From Edaphochlamys debaryana (Eukaryota; Chlorophyta; Chlorophyceae; Chlamydomonadales), in assembly GCA_016858145.1 (NCBI GenBank), contig JAEHOE010000253.1, positions 1 to 64,000 of the forward strand: 64,000 nt of DNA. Reading direction: 5' to 3'. A program made the translations under genes and the position numbers. The notes below the pieces were generated by a model. That model made no database searches. It was not told where the DNA came from and saw only the letters and a list, made by a program, of their open reading frames with translations. Shown piece after piece: positions 50,406 to 62,900 of this stretch. The first letter of the stretch is position 1. Every line of letters starts with the position of its first letter.

Positions 50406-51389
50406 TGTGGGGGAGGAGGCGCGCGGCGTGTCGGGGCACAAGGGGGCACAAGGGCAAGGGGTGGCACAAGGGGTGTTGGAGGCTGGCACCCGTAGCCAAG
50501 CACTCATGTCCACCTCAAGCCCAAGCCACGCCACAATCCACGAACGCCCTGACGCTGACGCAGCAGCAAAGCGCGAGGAGCTGCTGCAACGAAACCCTTC
50601 CAACCAACGCAATGGCCATGCGTCCTCGCGTAACCAGCGAGCAAGCTCTCACCACGAGTGTCCCCGGTTGTCGTGACTTTGCGCCCGCGAGCTGTTCAGC
50701 GGTGCGCCTGGTGTCTGTCGCGGCCACAGGAACGACACGGATGGCTTGCGGATGGCTTGCGGGGTGGCGGGGTATTAGGAAACGGCCGTGTAGGCAAGCT
50801 TTGCAACCAGTATGCCTCGCGCCGGCCTCGCCAGGCTCCCAACGTGCACGGAATGAGCTCCACGATTGCGCGGTAACCGCCCGAGCGCCCGCGGCCTTGC
50901 GACCGCGCCATGGGGTCACATTCCACTGCCCTGAACCCAACCGTGCGCGGCGCAGCCCTCCGAGCGCCAGTCCTGGCTGGGTCAACGTCGATGACAACGC
51001 AAAACACCAGTTTGGGCGCGGCAGGGGCTCGGGGCCCGGCCAGGGCGGCTACTAAGGGTTTGCATGGTAGTTGCGAGGCCTAGGGCGGTCGCTCGCCGGT
51101 CGACTCCGGGCGCTTTGAGACAAGTCCCCGACCCGGTCCCCGCCCGGTCCAGAGCCGGGCGGTACGGCCGGTCCCCCATCCGGGAACATCGCGCGAGGCG
51201 ACAAGTCGCCGTTGACCGCGACGCAAGCCACATCCCACCATGCATAGGAACCCAATATACACTGCATACCACACATAGCGACTTCCCAGCCCACTGCACA
51301 CACTTGCGTCGCGAGGATGGCAAACATGCTATACGTACTTCACCTTACCTAGACTTACATAGCTTGTTGTCTTTTACCCGACCGAGACA
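50406..51389. other. Between two divergent genes, possible old TIR of a KDZ element
   Basis: No clear exon. The part at about 51,060-51,380, just upstream of the third KDZ copy, has stretches resembling the inner TIR of B (GACCGCGACGCAAGCCACAT, then ACCACACATAGCGACTTCCC). The likeness is too weak to call a TIR. Confidence 0.35.
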
Positions 51390-52860
51390 ATGCGAGTCCT
51401 CGCTGATACAGCCAACCCCGCGCCCCGAAACATGCCGAGCCGTGCCGCAACGTGCGCCAAAACAAACACCGACAGGCGCTTCTACCCATAGCACTACCAA
51501 ACGCCAGAAGCTTCGGATCGCCTCGGTGGAGGGGCCTTCTACCTCCGGACGTGAGCATGCGTCACATCCGGACACCAGGAGCTGGGCGGATAAGCAAGCT
51601 AAGCTGGACGCTTCGTGGTCCCAGCTTTACGACACGTATCGTAAGCAGTTGCGGGAGAACGCACACGATCTGGCCGCCCACGAGCGGGAGATGGCCGCAG
51701 CGGTCGTGGCGTGCGTGCAAACCCGCGTCAACCTCCTGGCGGCCGCCCGGGAAGAGGAGACCTCACCTGCACCCAGCCGATGACGGCCACCTCCCCAAAG
51801 GCTGTCCGCTACGTCGGCCTGCTCGGGTCAGGGACCTTGTCCGTACCAACCGCACAGTGCGGGTGCGGGGCGGACTTGACTCCTGAGCCGGTGCCGGCGG
51901 GCTGCTTCCCCAGCACCCCCACCTCCCCCGGCATCTGGTTTGACGCGACCGTGCTGAAGTCATACCGGCACCTGGGCAGCTGGGCTTGCATGAGGGACTG
52001 AGTGCAGCAGGTAAAGGTCAGGGGAGGCCGCACTGCAAGCCTCTGAACTCATGTGCCCCTGACCTGCACCCGCCCCACACGTCCACCTGAGCTGTCTTGC
52101 TCTCTCCGCCCCCACTTGCATTCCCCCTCTACCGCTTCCCGTACGCCAGGGTTCGTGGAGTTCCTGCAGGAGGTTAGCTCTGTAGAGCTGGACGACCGCA
52201 AGTTCTGCTGCTGCTTCTTCACCTACCTTCGGGCCGCCAGCGGCGTGAACAGCTTGGCGGCACTGGGGGTGCAGGGTGTGGACCCCGGGCCCTTGGGTGC
52301 TTGCCCCATCTGCTCGACTCAGCCAGCGGGTGCGTGCTGGGCTGACAACATGGCAACGGCCTTGCAGGCTCGCACCCATACACTAGCCTTGCTTACTGCC
52401 CGCGCCTACTGATGAGCCGACATCTTCCGCCCTCTGCGTCCTCCCTTTCTCTCAGGTACCAACCCGGAGCCGTACCGCGTGGCCGTATCCCTGGACGCGG
52501 TCACCAAGCTGGGCCACTACAGCAGCTGCGGCACTGCGTCACGCAGCCTGGAGCCCGGTCTTCACAGCTATTTTGGCGATGTGGACGCTAAGGTCAGGGC
52601 GGCTCACGCCGCTGGTAACCTGAACCTCCGGAGCGCGCTCCAGGCGCACGGCGGCAGCGTTCCCGACGAGGAGTGCCCGTGCCAGTCGAGTCTGCACTGC
52701 GCTCGCCCAACCGCGCCCCCAGGCGCCGGCCCCTGCGACATCTACGGAGTCTGCGGAGCTGTCTGCATGCACACAATTCCCGTGCGCGGCGGGTTCTATG
52801 ACATGCGCACCCCCGAGCAGTTTGCGTACTACCTGTACCTGCTCGCGGCGCTGCATCAAG
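51390..52860 (+). pseudogene. Third KDZ transposase, decayed and truncated, related to that of element B
   Basis: Homologous to the first part of the element B transposase with the same exon plan: exon 1 about 51,390-52,010, exon 2 52,150-52,329, exon 3 52,456-52,860. Shared stretches include VEGPSTSGREH, ACPICSTQPA (CAICAETPAV in B), VAVSLDAVTKLGHYSSCGTA, CDIYGVCGAVCMHTIPVRGG and TPEQFAYYLYLLAALHQ. Exon 1 changes frame at least twice (near 51,770 before AVRYVGLLGSG, and near 51,970 within RHLG/QLGLHEGLSAAG), and probably once more near 51,470. The second Asp, the Glu and the whole C-terminus are missing; the homology ends at about 52,860 where a simple repeat begins. It cannot encode a working transposase. 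Confidence 0.8.
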
Positions 52861-53130
52861 CGCACAAGGGGTGGCTGGGGACTCTGGTTTGGTGCGTAAA
52901 CTGTACACTGATAGCTCGCGGTGGGGGATCTGCTATAAAACTAAGCTGTGCATGGGCACAAGGGGTGGCTGGGGGCGTGGTGGCGGGGTGGCTGGGGGCA
53001 TGCTATTGCTCTGCATGGGCACAAGGGGTGGCTGGGGATCTCGTCTGATTGCTTTACCTTACTATTGAAGGGGAATCGGTGGGGGATGGATCTGGTTTGG
53101 TGCGTGATCCTAGCTCTGTATGGCACAAGG
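52861..53130 (+). repeat. Short dispersed repeats GCACAAGGGGTGGCTGGGG
   Basis: GGGCACAAGGGGTGGCTGGG or close variants occur at about 52,863, 52,956, 53,019 and 53,124, separated by different sequence. It replaces the 3' half of the truncated KDZ copy. Confidence 0.65.
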
Positions 53131-53481
53131 GGTGGCTATGGGCTTAGTTCCAAAGGTGGGCTTGATGTCCCGCGCAAAGAGCAGAGCCGGCTACATGCCG
53201 CGTGAGGTTCAAGTGCTAACTTGCAGCGGATCATCAAGGGCATGCCCCTTTTCCGGGTCACCTCGCCATCACGGCTATGTGTAAGGGGGGCCGCACGAGA
53301 GAGGAATTCCTCTCATTCAAACCCTTCGCCCATAGAGGCGCCATCTGCATGTCGGTGAGGCAGTAACCACGCCCTCGTTCTGTGCGCCTGTTGAACCCTT
53401 TCGGGCAAGGAAAGGGAACACCTTCAGGCCATCTCGGACACTGACACCCAGGGTGAACACGCTCCGTTAGGGCCACCCCCT
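53131..53481. other. Unassigned stretch before the MITE
   Basis: No firm gene. A 72-codon - strand frame (53,258-53,476) with CQCPRWPEGVPFPCPKGFNR is open but has no support beyond length. Confidence 0.35.
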
Positions 53482-53901
53482 ATGTCAAGCAGTGTTGCTA
53501 TCTTGGGGAAATCGAACAATTTCCCAGGATTCCACGTAAAAGTTCTGTCCGCCAAAGAACTTTTGGGCGCCGCGCCGCCCAAACGTTCTGGGTCCAGGGC
53601 CAGCCCGGGGGAGGGGGGGCGAGCTTGAGGACTGCTGAGAGTTCAGTGAAAGACTGCGTGGCACAGGGTGGCACAATGTGCTGGCCGCCAAACGCAGAGG
53701 TGTGACGGGCGCATGGGGGTCTGGACGGGAGAGGGTCCGCACTAGCCACGAACCCCAACCCAAAGGGGTCCTGGCCGTAACATTTGACCCATATGGGCGC
53801 AAAAAGATCTGTCCGCCAACGATCATTTTGATTCAGCCGACCGGAAAAGATCTGGGATTCTCAAAACCCTCGCCACGGAAGATAGCAACACTGATGTCAA
53901 G
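53482..53901. mobile_element. 404-bp hAT-like MITE with 8-bp target duplications
   Basis: Perfect 15-bp terminal inverted repeats CAGTGTTGCTATCTT (53,490-53,504) and AAGATAGCAACACTG (53,879-53,893). The direct repeat ATGTCAAG flanks them (53,482-53,489 and 53,894-53,901). The interior has no transposase. CAG-starting TIRs with 8-bp duplications fit hAT. The right flank is only 32 bp from the first satellite unit. Confidence 0.87.
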
Positions 53902-53933
53902 TCAATCCACTTCGAGTGCTGGTGGCTAACCCA

Positions 53934-56900
53934 GGGTTGGGGGGAGCACGCTGAGAGCCCCGGGACCCCAGCATGCAGTGAGCGGGCATGAGCACGGCTA
54001 GGGCTTGACGCTGCGGACCGAGTATGGGCAGGGCGGGTTGGGGGGAGCAAGCTGAGAGCCCCGGGACCCCAGCATGCAGTGAGCGGGCATGAGCACGGCT
54101 AGGGCTTGACGCTGCGGACCGAGTATGGGCAGGGCGGGTTGGGGGGAGCAAGCTGAGAGCCCCGGGACCCCAGCATGCAGTGAGCGGGCATGAGCACGGC
54201 TAGGGCTTGACGCTGCGGACCGAGTATGGGCAGGGCGGGTTGGGGGGAGTACGCTGAGAGCCCCGGGACCCCAGCATGCAGTGAGCGGGCATGAGCACGG
54301 CTAGGGCTTGACGCTGCGGACCGAGTATGGGCAGGGCGGGTTGGGGGGAGCAAGCTGAGAGCCCCGGGACCCCAGCATGCAGTGAGCGGGCATGAGCACG
54401 GCTAGGGCTTGACGCTGCGGACCGAGTATGGGCAGGGCGGGTTGGGGGGAGCAAGCTGAGAGCCCCGGGACCCCAGCATGCAGTGAGCGGGCATGAGCAC
54501 GGCTAGGGCTTGACGCTGCGGACCGAGTATGGGCAGGGCGGGTTGGGGGGAGCGAGCTGAGAGCCCCGGGACCCCAGTATGCAGTGAGCGGGCATGAGCA
54601 CGGCTAGGGCTTGACGCTGCGGACCGAGTATGGGCAGGGCGGGTTGGGGGGAGCAAGCTGAGAGCCCCGGGACCCCAGCATGCAGTGAGCGGGCATGAGC
54701 ACGGCTAGGGCTTGACGCTGCGGACCGAGTATGGGCAGGGCGGGTTGGGGGGAGCAAGCTGAGAGCCCCGGGACCCCAGTATGCAGTGAGCGGGCATGAG
54801 CACGGCTAGGGCTTGACGCTGCGGACCGAGTATGGGCAGGGCGGGTTGGGGGGAGCAAGCTGAGAGCCCCGGGACCCCAGCATGCAGTGAGCGGGCATGA
54901 GCACGGCTAGGGCTTGACGCTGCGGACCGAGTATGGGCAGGGCGGGTTGGGGGGAGCAAGCTGAGAGCCCCGGGACCCCAGCATGCAGTGAGCGGGCATG
55001 AGCACGGCTAGGGCTTGACGCTGCGGACCGAGTATGGGCAGGGCGGGTTGGGGGGAGCAAGCTGAGAGCCCCGGGACCCCAGCATGCAGTGAGCGGGCAT
55101 GAGCACGGCTAGGGCTTGACGCTGCGGACCGAGTATGGGCAGGGCGGGTTGGGGGGAGCAAGCTGAGAGCCCCGGGACCCCAGCATGCAGTGAGCGGGCA
55201 TGAGCACGGCTAGGGCTTGACGCTGCGGACCGAGTATGGGCAGGGCGGGTTGGGGGGAGCAAGCTGAGAGCCCCGGGACCCCAGCATGCAGTGAGCGGGC
55301 ATGAGCACGGCTAGGGCTTGACGCTGCGGACCGAGTATGGGCAGGGCGGGTTGGGGGGAGCAAGCTGAGAGCCCCGGGACCCCAGCATGCAGTGAGCGGG
55401 CATGAGCACGGCTAGGGCTTGACGCTGCGGACCGAGTATGGGCAGGGCGGGTTGGGGGGAGCAAGCTGAGAGCCCCGGGACCCCAGTATGCAGTGAGCGG
55501 GCATGAGCACGGCTAGGGCTTGACGCTGCGGACCGAGTATGGGCAGGGCGGGTTGGGGGGAGCAAGCTGAGAGCCCCGGGACCCCAGCATGCAGTGAGCG
55601 GGCATGAGCACGGCTAGGGCTTGACGCTGCGGACCGAGTATGGGCAGGGCGGGTTGGGGGGAGCAAGCTGAGAGCCCCGGGACCCCAGCATGCAGTGAGC
55701 GGGCATGAGCACGGCTAGGGCTTGACGCTGCGGACCGAGTATGGGCAGGGCGGGTTGGGGGGAGCAAGCTGAGAGCCCCGGGACCCCAGCATGCAGTGAG
55801 CGGGCATGAGCACGGCTAGGGCTTGACGCTGCGGACCGAGTATGGGCAGGGCGGGTTGGGGGGAGCAAGCTGAGAGCCCCGGGACCCCAGCATGCAGTGA
55901 GTGGGCATGAGCACGGCTAGGGCTTGACGCTGCGGACCGAGTATGGGCAGGGCGGGTTGGGGGGAGCAAGCTGAGAGCCCCGGGACCCCAGCATGCAGTG
56001 AGCGGGCATGAGCACGGCTAGGGCTTGACGCTGCGGACCGAGTATGGGCAGGGCGGGTTGGGGGGAGCAAGCTGAGAGCCCCGGGACCCCAGCATGCAGT
56101 GAGCGGGCATGAGCACGGCTAGGGCTTGACGCTGCGGACCGAGTATGGGCAGGGCGGGTTGGGGGGAGCAAGCTGAGAGCCCCGGGACCCCAGCATGCAG
56201 TGAGCGGGCATGAGCACGGCTAGGGCTTGACGCTGCGGACCGAGTATGGGCAGGGCGGGTTGGGGGGAGCAAGCTGAGAGCCCCGGGACCCCAGCATGCA
56301 GTGAGCGGGCATGAGCACGGCTAGGGCTTGACGCTGCGGACCGAGTATGGGCAGGGCGGGTTGGGGGGAGCAAGCTGAGAGCCCCGGGACCCCAGCATGC
56401 AGTGAGCGGGCATGAGCACGGCTAGGGCTTGACGCTGCGGACCGAGTATGGGCAGGGCGGGTTGGGGGGAGCAAGCTGAGAGCCCCGGGACCCCAGCATG
56501 CAGTGAGCGGGCATGAGCACGGCTAGGGCTTGACGCTGCGGACCGAGTATGGGCAGGGCGGGTTGGGGGGAGCAAGCTGAGAGCCCCGGGACCCCAGCAT
56601 GCAGTGAGCGGGCATGAGCACGGCTAGGGCTTGACGCTGCGGACCGAGTATGGGCAGGGCGGGTTGGGGGGAGCAAGCTGAGAGCCCCGGGACCCCAGCA
56701 TGCAGTGAGCGGGCATGAGCACGGCTAGGGCTTGACGCTGCGGACCGAGTATGGGCAGGGCGGGTTGGGGGGAGCAAGCTGAGAGCCCCGGGACCCCAGC
56801 ATGCAGTGAGCGGGCATGAGCACGGCTAGGGCTTGACGCTGCGGACCGAGTATGGGTAGGGCGGGTTGGGGGGAGCAAGCTGAGAGCCCCGGGACCCCAG

Positions 56901-59900
56901 CATGCAGTGAGCGGGCATGAGCACGGCTAGGGCTTGACGCTGCGGACCGAGTATGGGCAGGGCGGGTTGGGGGGAGCAAGCTGAGAGCCCCGGGACCCCA
57001 GCATGCAGTGAGCGGGCATGAGCACGGCTAGGGCTTGACGCTGCGGACCGAGTATGGGCAGGGCGGGTTGGGGGGAGCAAGCTGAGAGCCCCGGGACCCC
57101 AGTATGCAGTGAGCGGGCATGAGCACGGCTAGGGCTTGACGCTGCGGACCGAGTATGGGCAGGGCGGGTTGGGGGGAGCAAGCTGAGAGCCCCGGGACCC
57201 CAGTATGCAGTGAGCGGGCATGAGCACGGCTAGGGCTTGACGCTGCGGACCGAGTATGGGCAGGGCGGGTTGGGGGGAGCAAGCTGAGAGCCCCGGGACC
57301 CCAGCATGCAGTGAGCGGGCATGAGCACGGCTAGGGCTTGACGCTGCGGACCGAGTATGGGCAGGGCGGGTTGGGGGGAGCAAGCTGAGAGCCCCGGGAC
57401 CCCAGCATGCAGTGAGCGGGCATGAGCACGGCTAGGGCTTGACGCTGCGGACCGAGTATGGGCAGGGCGGGTTGGGGGGAGCAAGCTGAGAGCCCCGGGA
57501 CCCCAGCATGCAGTGAGCGGGCATGAGCACGGCTAGGGCTTGACGCTGCGGACCGAGTATGGGCAGGGCGGGTTGGGGGGAGCAAGCTGAGAGCCCCGGG
57601 ACCCCAGCATGCAGTGAGCGGGCATGAGCACGGCTAGGGCTTGACGCTGCGGACCGAGTATGGGCAGGGCGGGTTGGGGGGAGCAAGCTGAGAGCCCCGG
57701 GACCCCAGCATGCAGTGAGCGGGCATGAGCACGGCTAGGGCTTGACGCTGCGGACCGAGTATGGGCAGGGCGGGTTGGGGGGAGCAAGCTGAGAGCCCCG
57801 GGACCCCAGTATGCAGTGAGCGGGCATGAGCACGGCTAGGGCTTGACGCTGCGGACCGAGTATGGGCAGGGCGGGTTGGGGGGAGCAAGCTGAGAGCCCC
57901 GGGACCCCAGCATGCAGTGAGCGGGCATGAGCACGGCTAGGGCTTGACGCTGCGGACCGAGTATGGGCAGGGCGGGTTGGGGGGAGCAAGCTGAGAGCCC
58001 CGGGACCCCAGCATGCAGTGAGCGGGCATGAGCACGGCTAGGGCTTGACGCTGCGGACCGAGTATGGGCAGGGCGGGTTGGGGGGAGCAAGCTGAGAGCC
58101 CCGGGACCCCAGCATGCAGTGAGCGGGCATGAGCACGGCTAGGGCTTGACGCTGCGGACCGAGTATGGGCAGGGCGGGTTGGGGGGGAGCAAGCTGAGAG
58201 CCCCGGGACCCCAGCATGCAGTGAGCGGGCATGAGCACGGCTAGGGCTTGACGCTGCGGACCGAGTATGGGCAGGGCGGGTTGGGGGGAGCAAGCTGAGA
58301 GCCCCGGGACCCCAGCATGCAGTGAGCGGGCATGAGCACGGCTAGGGCTTGACGCTGCGGACCGAGTATGGGCAGGGCGGGTTGGGGGGAGCAAGCTGAG
58401 AGCCCCGGGACCCCAGCATGCAGTGAGCGGGCATGAGCACGGCTAGGGCTTGACGCTGCGGACCGAGTATGGGCAGGGCGGGTTGGGGGGAGCAAGCTGA
58501 GAGCCCCGGGACCCCAGCATGCAGTGAGCGGGCATGAGCACGGCTAGGGCTTGACGCTGCGGACCGAGTATGGGCAGGGCGGGTTGGGGGGAGCAAGCTG
58601 AGAGCCCCGGGACCCCAGCATGCAGTGAGCGGGCATGAGCACGGCTAGGGCTTGACGCTGCGGACCGAGTATGGGCAGGGCGGGTTGGGGGGAGCAAGCT
58701 GAGAGCCCCGGGACCCCAGCATGCAGTGAGCGGGCATGAGCACGGCTAGGGCTTGACGCTGCGGACCGAGTATGGGCAGGGCGGGTTGGGGGGAGCAAGC
58801 TGAGAGCCCCGGGACCCCAGCATGCAGTGAGCGGGCATGAGCACGGCTAGGGCTTGACGCTGCGGACCGAGTATGGGCAGGGCGGGTTGGGGGGAGCAAG
58901 CTGAGAGCCCCGGGACCCCAGCATGCAGTGAGCGGGCATGAGCACGGCTAGGGCTTGACGCTGCGGACCGAGTATGGGCAGGGCGGGTTGGGGGGAGCAA
59001 GCTGAGAGCCCCGGGACCCCAGCATGCAGTGAGCGGGCATGAGCACGGCTAGGGCTTGACGCTGCGGACCGAGTATGGGCAGGGCGGGTTGGGGGGAGCA
59101 AGCTGAGAGCCCCGGGACCCCAGCATGCAGTGAGCGGGCATGAGCACGGCTAGGGCTTGACGCTGCGGACCGAGTATGGGCAGGGCGGGTTGGGGGGAGC
59201 AAGCTGAGAGCCCCGGGACCCCAGCATGCAGTGAGCGGGCATGAGCACGGCTAGGGCTTGACGCTGCGGACCGAGTATGGGCAGGGCGGGTTGGGGGGAG
59301 CAAGCTGAGAGCCCCGGGACCCCAGCATGCAGTGAGCGGGCATGAGCACGGCTAGGGCTTGACGCTGCGGACCGAGTATGGGCAGGGCGGGTTGGGGGGA
59401 GCAAGCTGAGAGCCCCGGGACCCCAGCATGCAGTGAGCGGGCATGAGCACGGCTAGGGCTTGACGCTGCGGACCGAGTATGGGCAGGGCGGGTTGGGGGG
59501 AGCAAGCTGAGAGCCCCGGGACCCCAGCATGCAGTGAGCGGGCATGAGCACGGCTAGGGCTTGACGCTGCGGACCGAGTATGGGCAGGGCGGGTTGGGGG
59601 GAGCAAGCTGAGAGCCCCGGGACCCCAGCATGCAGTGAGCGGGCATGAGCACGGCTAGGGCTTGACGCTGCGGACCGAGTATGGGCAGGGCGGGTTGGGG
59701 GGAGCAAGCTGAGAGCCCCGGGACCCCAGCATGCAGTGAGCGGGCATGAGCACGGCTAGGGCTTGACGCTGCGGACCGAGTATGGGCAGGGCGGGTTGGG
59801 GGGGAGCAAGCTGAGAGCCCCGGGACCCCAGCATGCAGTGAGCGGGCATGAGCACGGCTAGGGCTTGACGCTGCGGACCGAGTATGGGCAGGGCGGGTTG

Positions 59901-62900
59901 GGGGGAGCAAGCTGAGAGCCCCGGGACCCCAGCATGCAGTGAGCGGGCATGAGCACGGCTAGGGCTTGACGCTGCGGACCGAGTATGGGCAGGGCGGGTT
60001 GGGGGGAGCAAGCTGAGAGCCCCGGGACCCCAGCATGCAGTGAGCGGGCATGAGCACGGCTAGGGCTTGACGCTGCGGACCGAGTATGGGCAGGGCGGGT
60101 TGGGGGGAGCAAGCTGAGAGCCCCGGGACCCCAGCATGCAGTGAGCGGGCATGAGCACGGCTAGGGCTTGACGCTGCGGACCGAGTATGGGCAGGGCGGG
60201 TTGGGGGGAGCAAGCTGAGAGCCCCGGGACCCCAGCATGCAGTGAGCGGGCATGAGCACGGCTAGGGCTTGACGCTGCGGACCGAGTATGGGCAGGGCGG
60301 GTTGGGGGGAGCAAGCTGAGAGCCCCGGGACCCCAGCATGCAGTGAGCGGGCATGAGCACGGCTAGGGCTTGACGCTGCGGACCGAGTATGGGCAGGGCG
60401 GGTTGGGGGGAGCAAGCTGAGAGCCCCGGGACCCCAGCATGCAGTGAGCGGGCATGAGCACGGCTAGGGCTTGACGCTGCGGACCGAGTATGGGCAGGGC
60501 GGGTTGGGGGGAGCAAGCTGAGAGCCCCGGGACCCCAGCATGCAGTGAGCGGGCATGAGCACGGCTAGGGCTTGACGCTGCGGACCGAGTATGGGCAGGG
60601 CGGGTTGGGGGGAGCAAGCTGAGAGCCCCGGGACCCCAGCATGCAGTGAGCGGGCATGAGCACGGCTAGGGCTTGACGCTGCGGACCGAGTATGGGCAGG
60701 GCGGGTTGGGGGGAGCAAGCTGAGAGCCCCGGGACCCCAGCATGCAGTGAGCGGGCATGAGCACGGCTAGGGCTTGACGCTGCGGACCGAGTATGGGCAG
60801 GGCGGGTTGGGGGGAGCAAGCTGAGAGCCCCGGGACCCCAGCATGCAGTGAGCGGGCATGAGCACGGCTAGGGCTTGACGCTGCGGACCGAGTATGGGCA
60901 GGGCGGGTTGGGGGGAGCAAGCTGAGAGCCCCGGGACCCCAGCATGCAGTGAGCGGGCATGAGCACGGCTAGGGCTTGACGCTGCGGACCGAGTATGGGC
61001 AGGGCGGGTTGGGGGGAGCAAGCTGAGAGCCCCGGGACCCCAGCATGCAGTGAGCGGGCATGAGCACGGCTAGGGCTTGACGCTGCGGACCGAGTATGGG
61101 CAGGGCGGGTTGGGGGGAGCAAGCTGAGAGCCCCGGGACCCCAGCATGCAGTGAGCGGGCATGAGCACGGCTAGGGCTTGACGCTGCGGACCGAGTATGG
61201 GCAGGGCGGGTTGGGGGGAGCAAGCTGAGAGCCCCGGGACCCCAGCATGCAGTGAGCGGGCATGAGCACGGCTAGGGCTTGACGCTGCGGACCGAGTATG
61301 GGCAGGGCGGGTTGGGGGGAGCAAGCTGAGAGCCCCGGGACCCCAGCATGCAGTGAGCGGGCATGAGCACGGCTAGGGCTTGACGCTGCGGACCGAGTAT
61401 GGGCAGGGCGGGTTGGGGGGAGCAAGCTGAGAGCCCCGGGACCCCAGCATGCAGTGAGCGGGCATGAGCACGGCTAGGGCTTGACGCTGCGGACCGAGTA
61501 TGGGCAGGGCGGGTTGGGGGGAGCAAGCTGAGAGCCCCGGGACCCCAGCATGCAGTGAGCGGGCATGAGCACGGCTAGGGCTTGACGCTGCGGACCGAGT
61601 ATGGGCAGGGCGGGTTGGGGGGAGCAAGCTGAGAGCCCCGGGACCCCAGCATGCAGTGAGCGGGCATGAGCACGGCTAGGGCTTGACGCTGCGGACCGAG
61701 TATGGGCAGGGCGGGTTGGGGGGAGCAAGCTGAGAGCCCCGGGACCCCAGCATGCAGTGAGCGGGCATGAGCACGGCTAGGGCTTGACGCTGCGGACCGA
61801 GTATGGGCAGGGCGGGTTGGGGGGAGCAAGCTGAGAGCCCCGGGACCCCAGCATGCAGTGAGCGGGCATGAGCACGGCTAGGGCTTGACGCTGCGGACCG
61901 AGTATGGGCAGGGCGGGTTGGGGGGAGCAAGCTGAGAGCCCCGGGACCCCAGCATGCAGTGAGCGGGCATGAGCACGGCTAGGGCTTGACGCTGCGGACC
62001 GAGTATGGGCAGGGCGGGTTGGGGGGAGCAAGCTGAGAGCCCCGGGACCCCAGCATGCAGTGAGCGGGCATGAGCACGGCTAGGGCTTGACGCTGCGGAC
62101 CGAGTATGGGCAGGGCGGGTTGGGGGGAGCAAGCTGAGAGCCCCGGGACCCCAGCATGCAGTGAGCGGGCATGAGCACGGCTAGGGCTTGACGCTGCGGA
62201 CCGAGTATGGGCAGGGCGGGTTGGGGGGAGCAAGCTGAGAGCCCCGGGACCCCAGCATGCAGTGAGCGGGCATGAGCACGGCTAGGGCTTGACGCTGCGG
62301 ACCGAGTATGGGCAGGGCGGGTTGGGGGGAGCAAGCTGAGAGCCCCGGGACCCCAGCATGCAGTGAGCGGGCATGAGCACGGCTAGGGCTTGACGCTGCG
62401 GACCGAGTATGGGCAGGGCGGGTTGGGGGGAGCAAGCTGAGAGCCCCGGGACCCCAGCATGCAGTGAGCGGGCATGAGCACGGCTAGGGCTTGACGCTGC
62501 GGACCGAGTATGGGCAGGGCGGGTTGGGGGGAGCAAGCTGAGAGCCCCGGGACCCCAGCATGCAGTGAGCGGGCATGAGCACGGCTAGGGCTTGACGCTG
62601 CGGACCGAGTATGGGCAGGGCGGGTTGGGGGGAGCAAGCTGAGAGCCCCGGGACCCCAGCATGCAGTGAGCGGGCATGAGCACGGCTAGGGCTTGACGCT
62701 GCGGACCGAGTATGGGCAGGGCGGGTTGGGGGGAGCAAGCTGAGAGCCCCGGGACCCCAGCATGCAGTGAGCGGGCATGAGCACGGCTAGGGCTTGACGC
62801 TGCGGACCGAGTATGGGCAGGGCGGGTTGGGGGGAGCAAGCTGAGAGCCCCGGGACCCCAGCATGCAGTGAGCGGGCATGAGCACGGCTAGGGCTTGACG

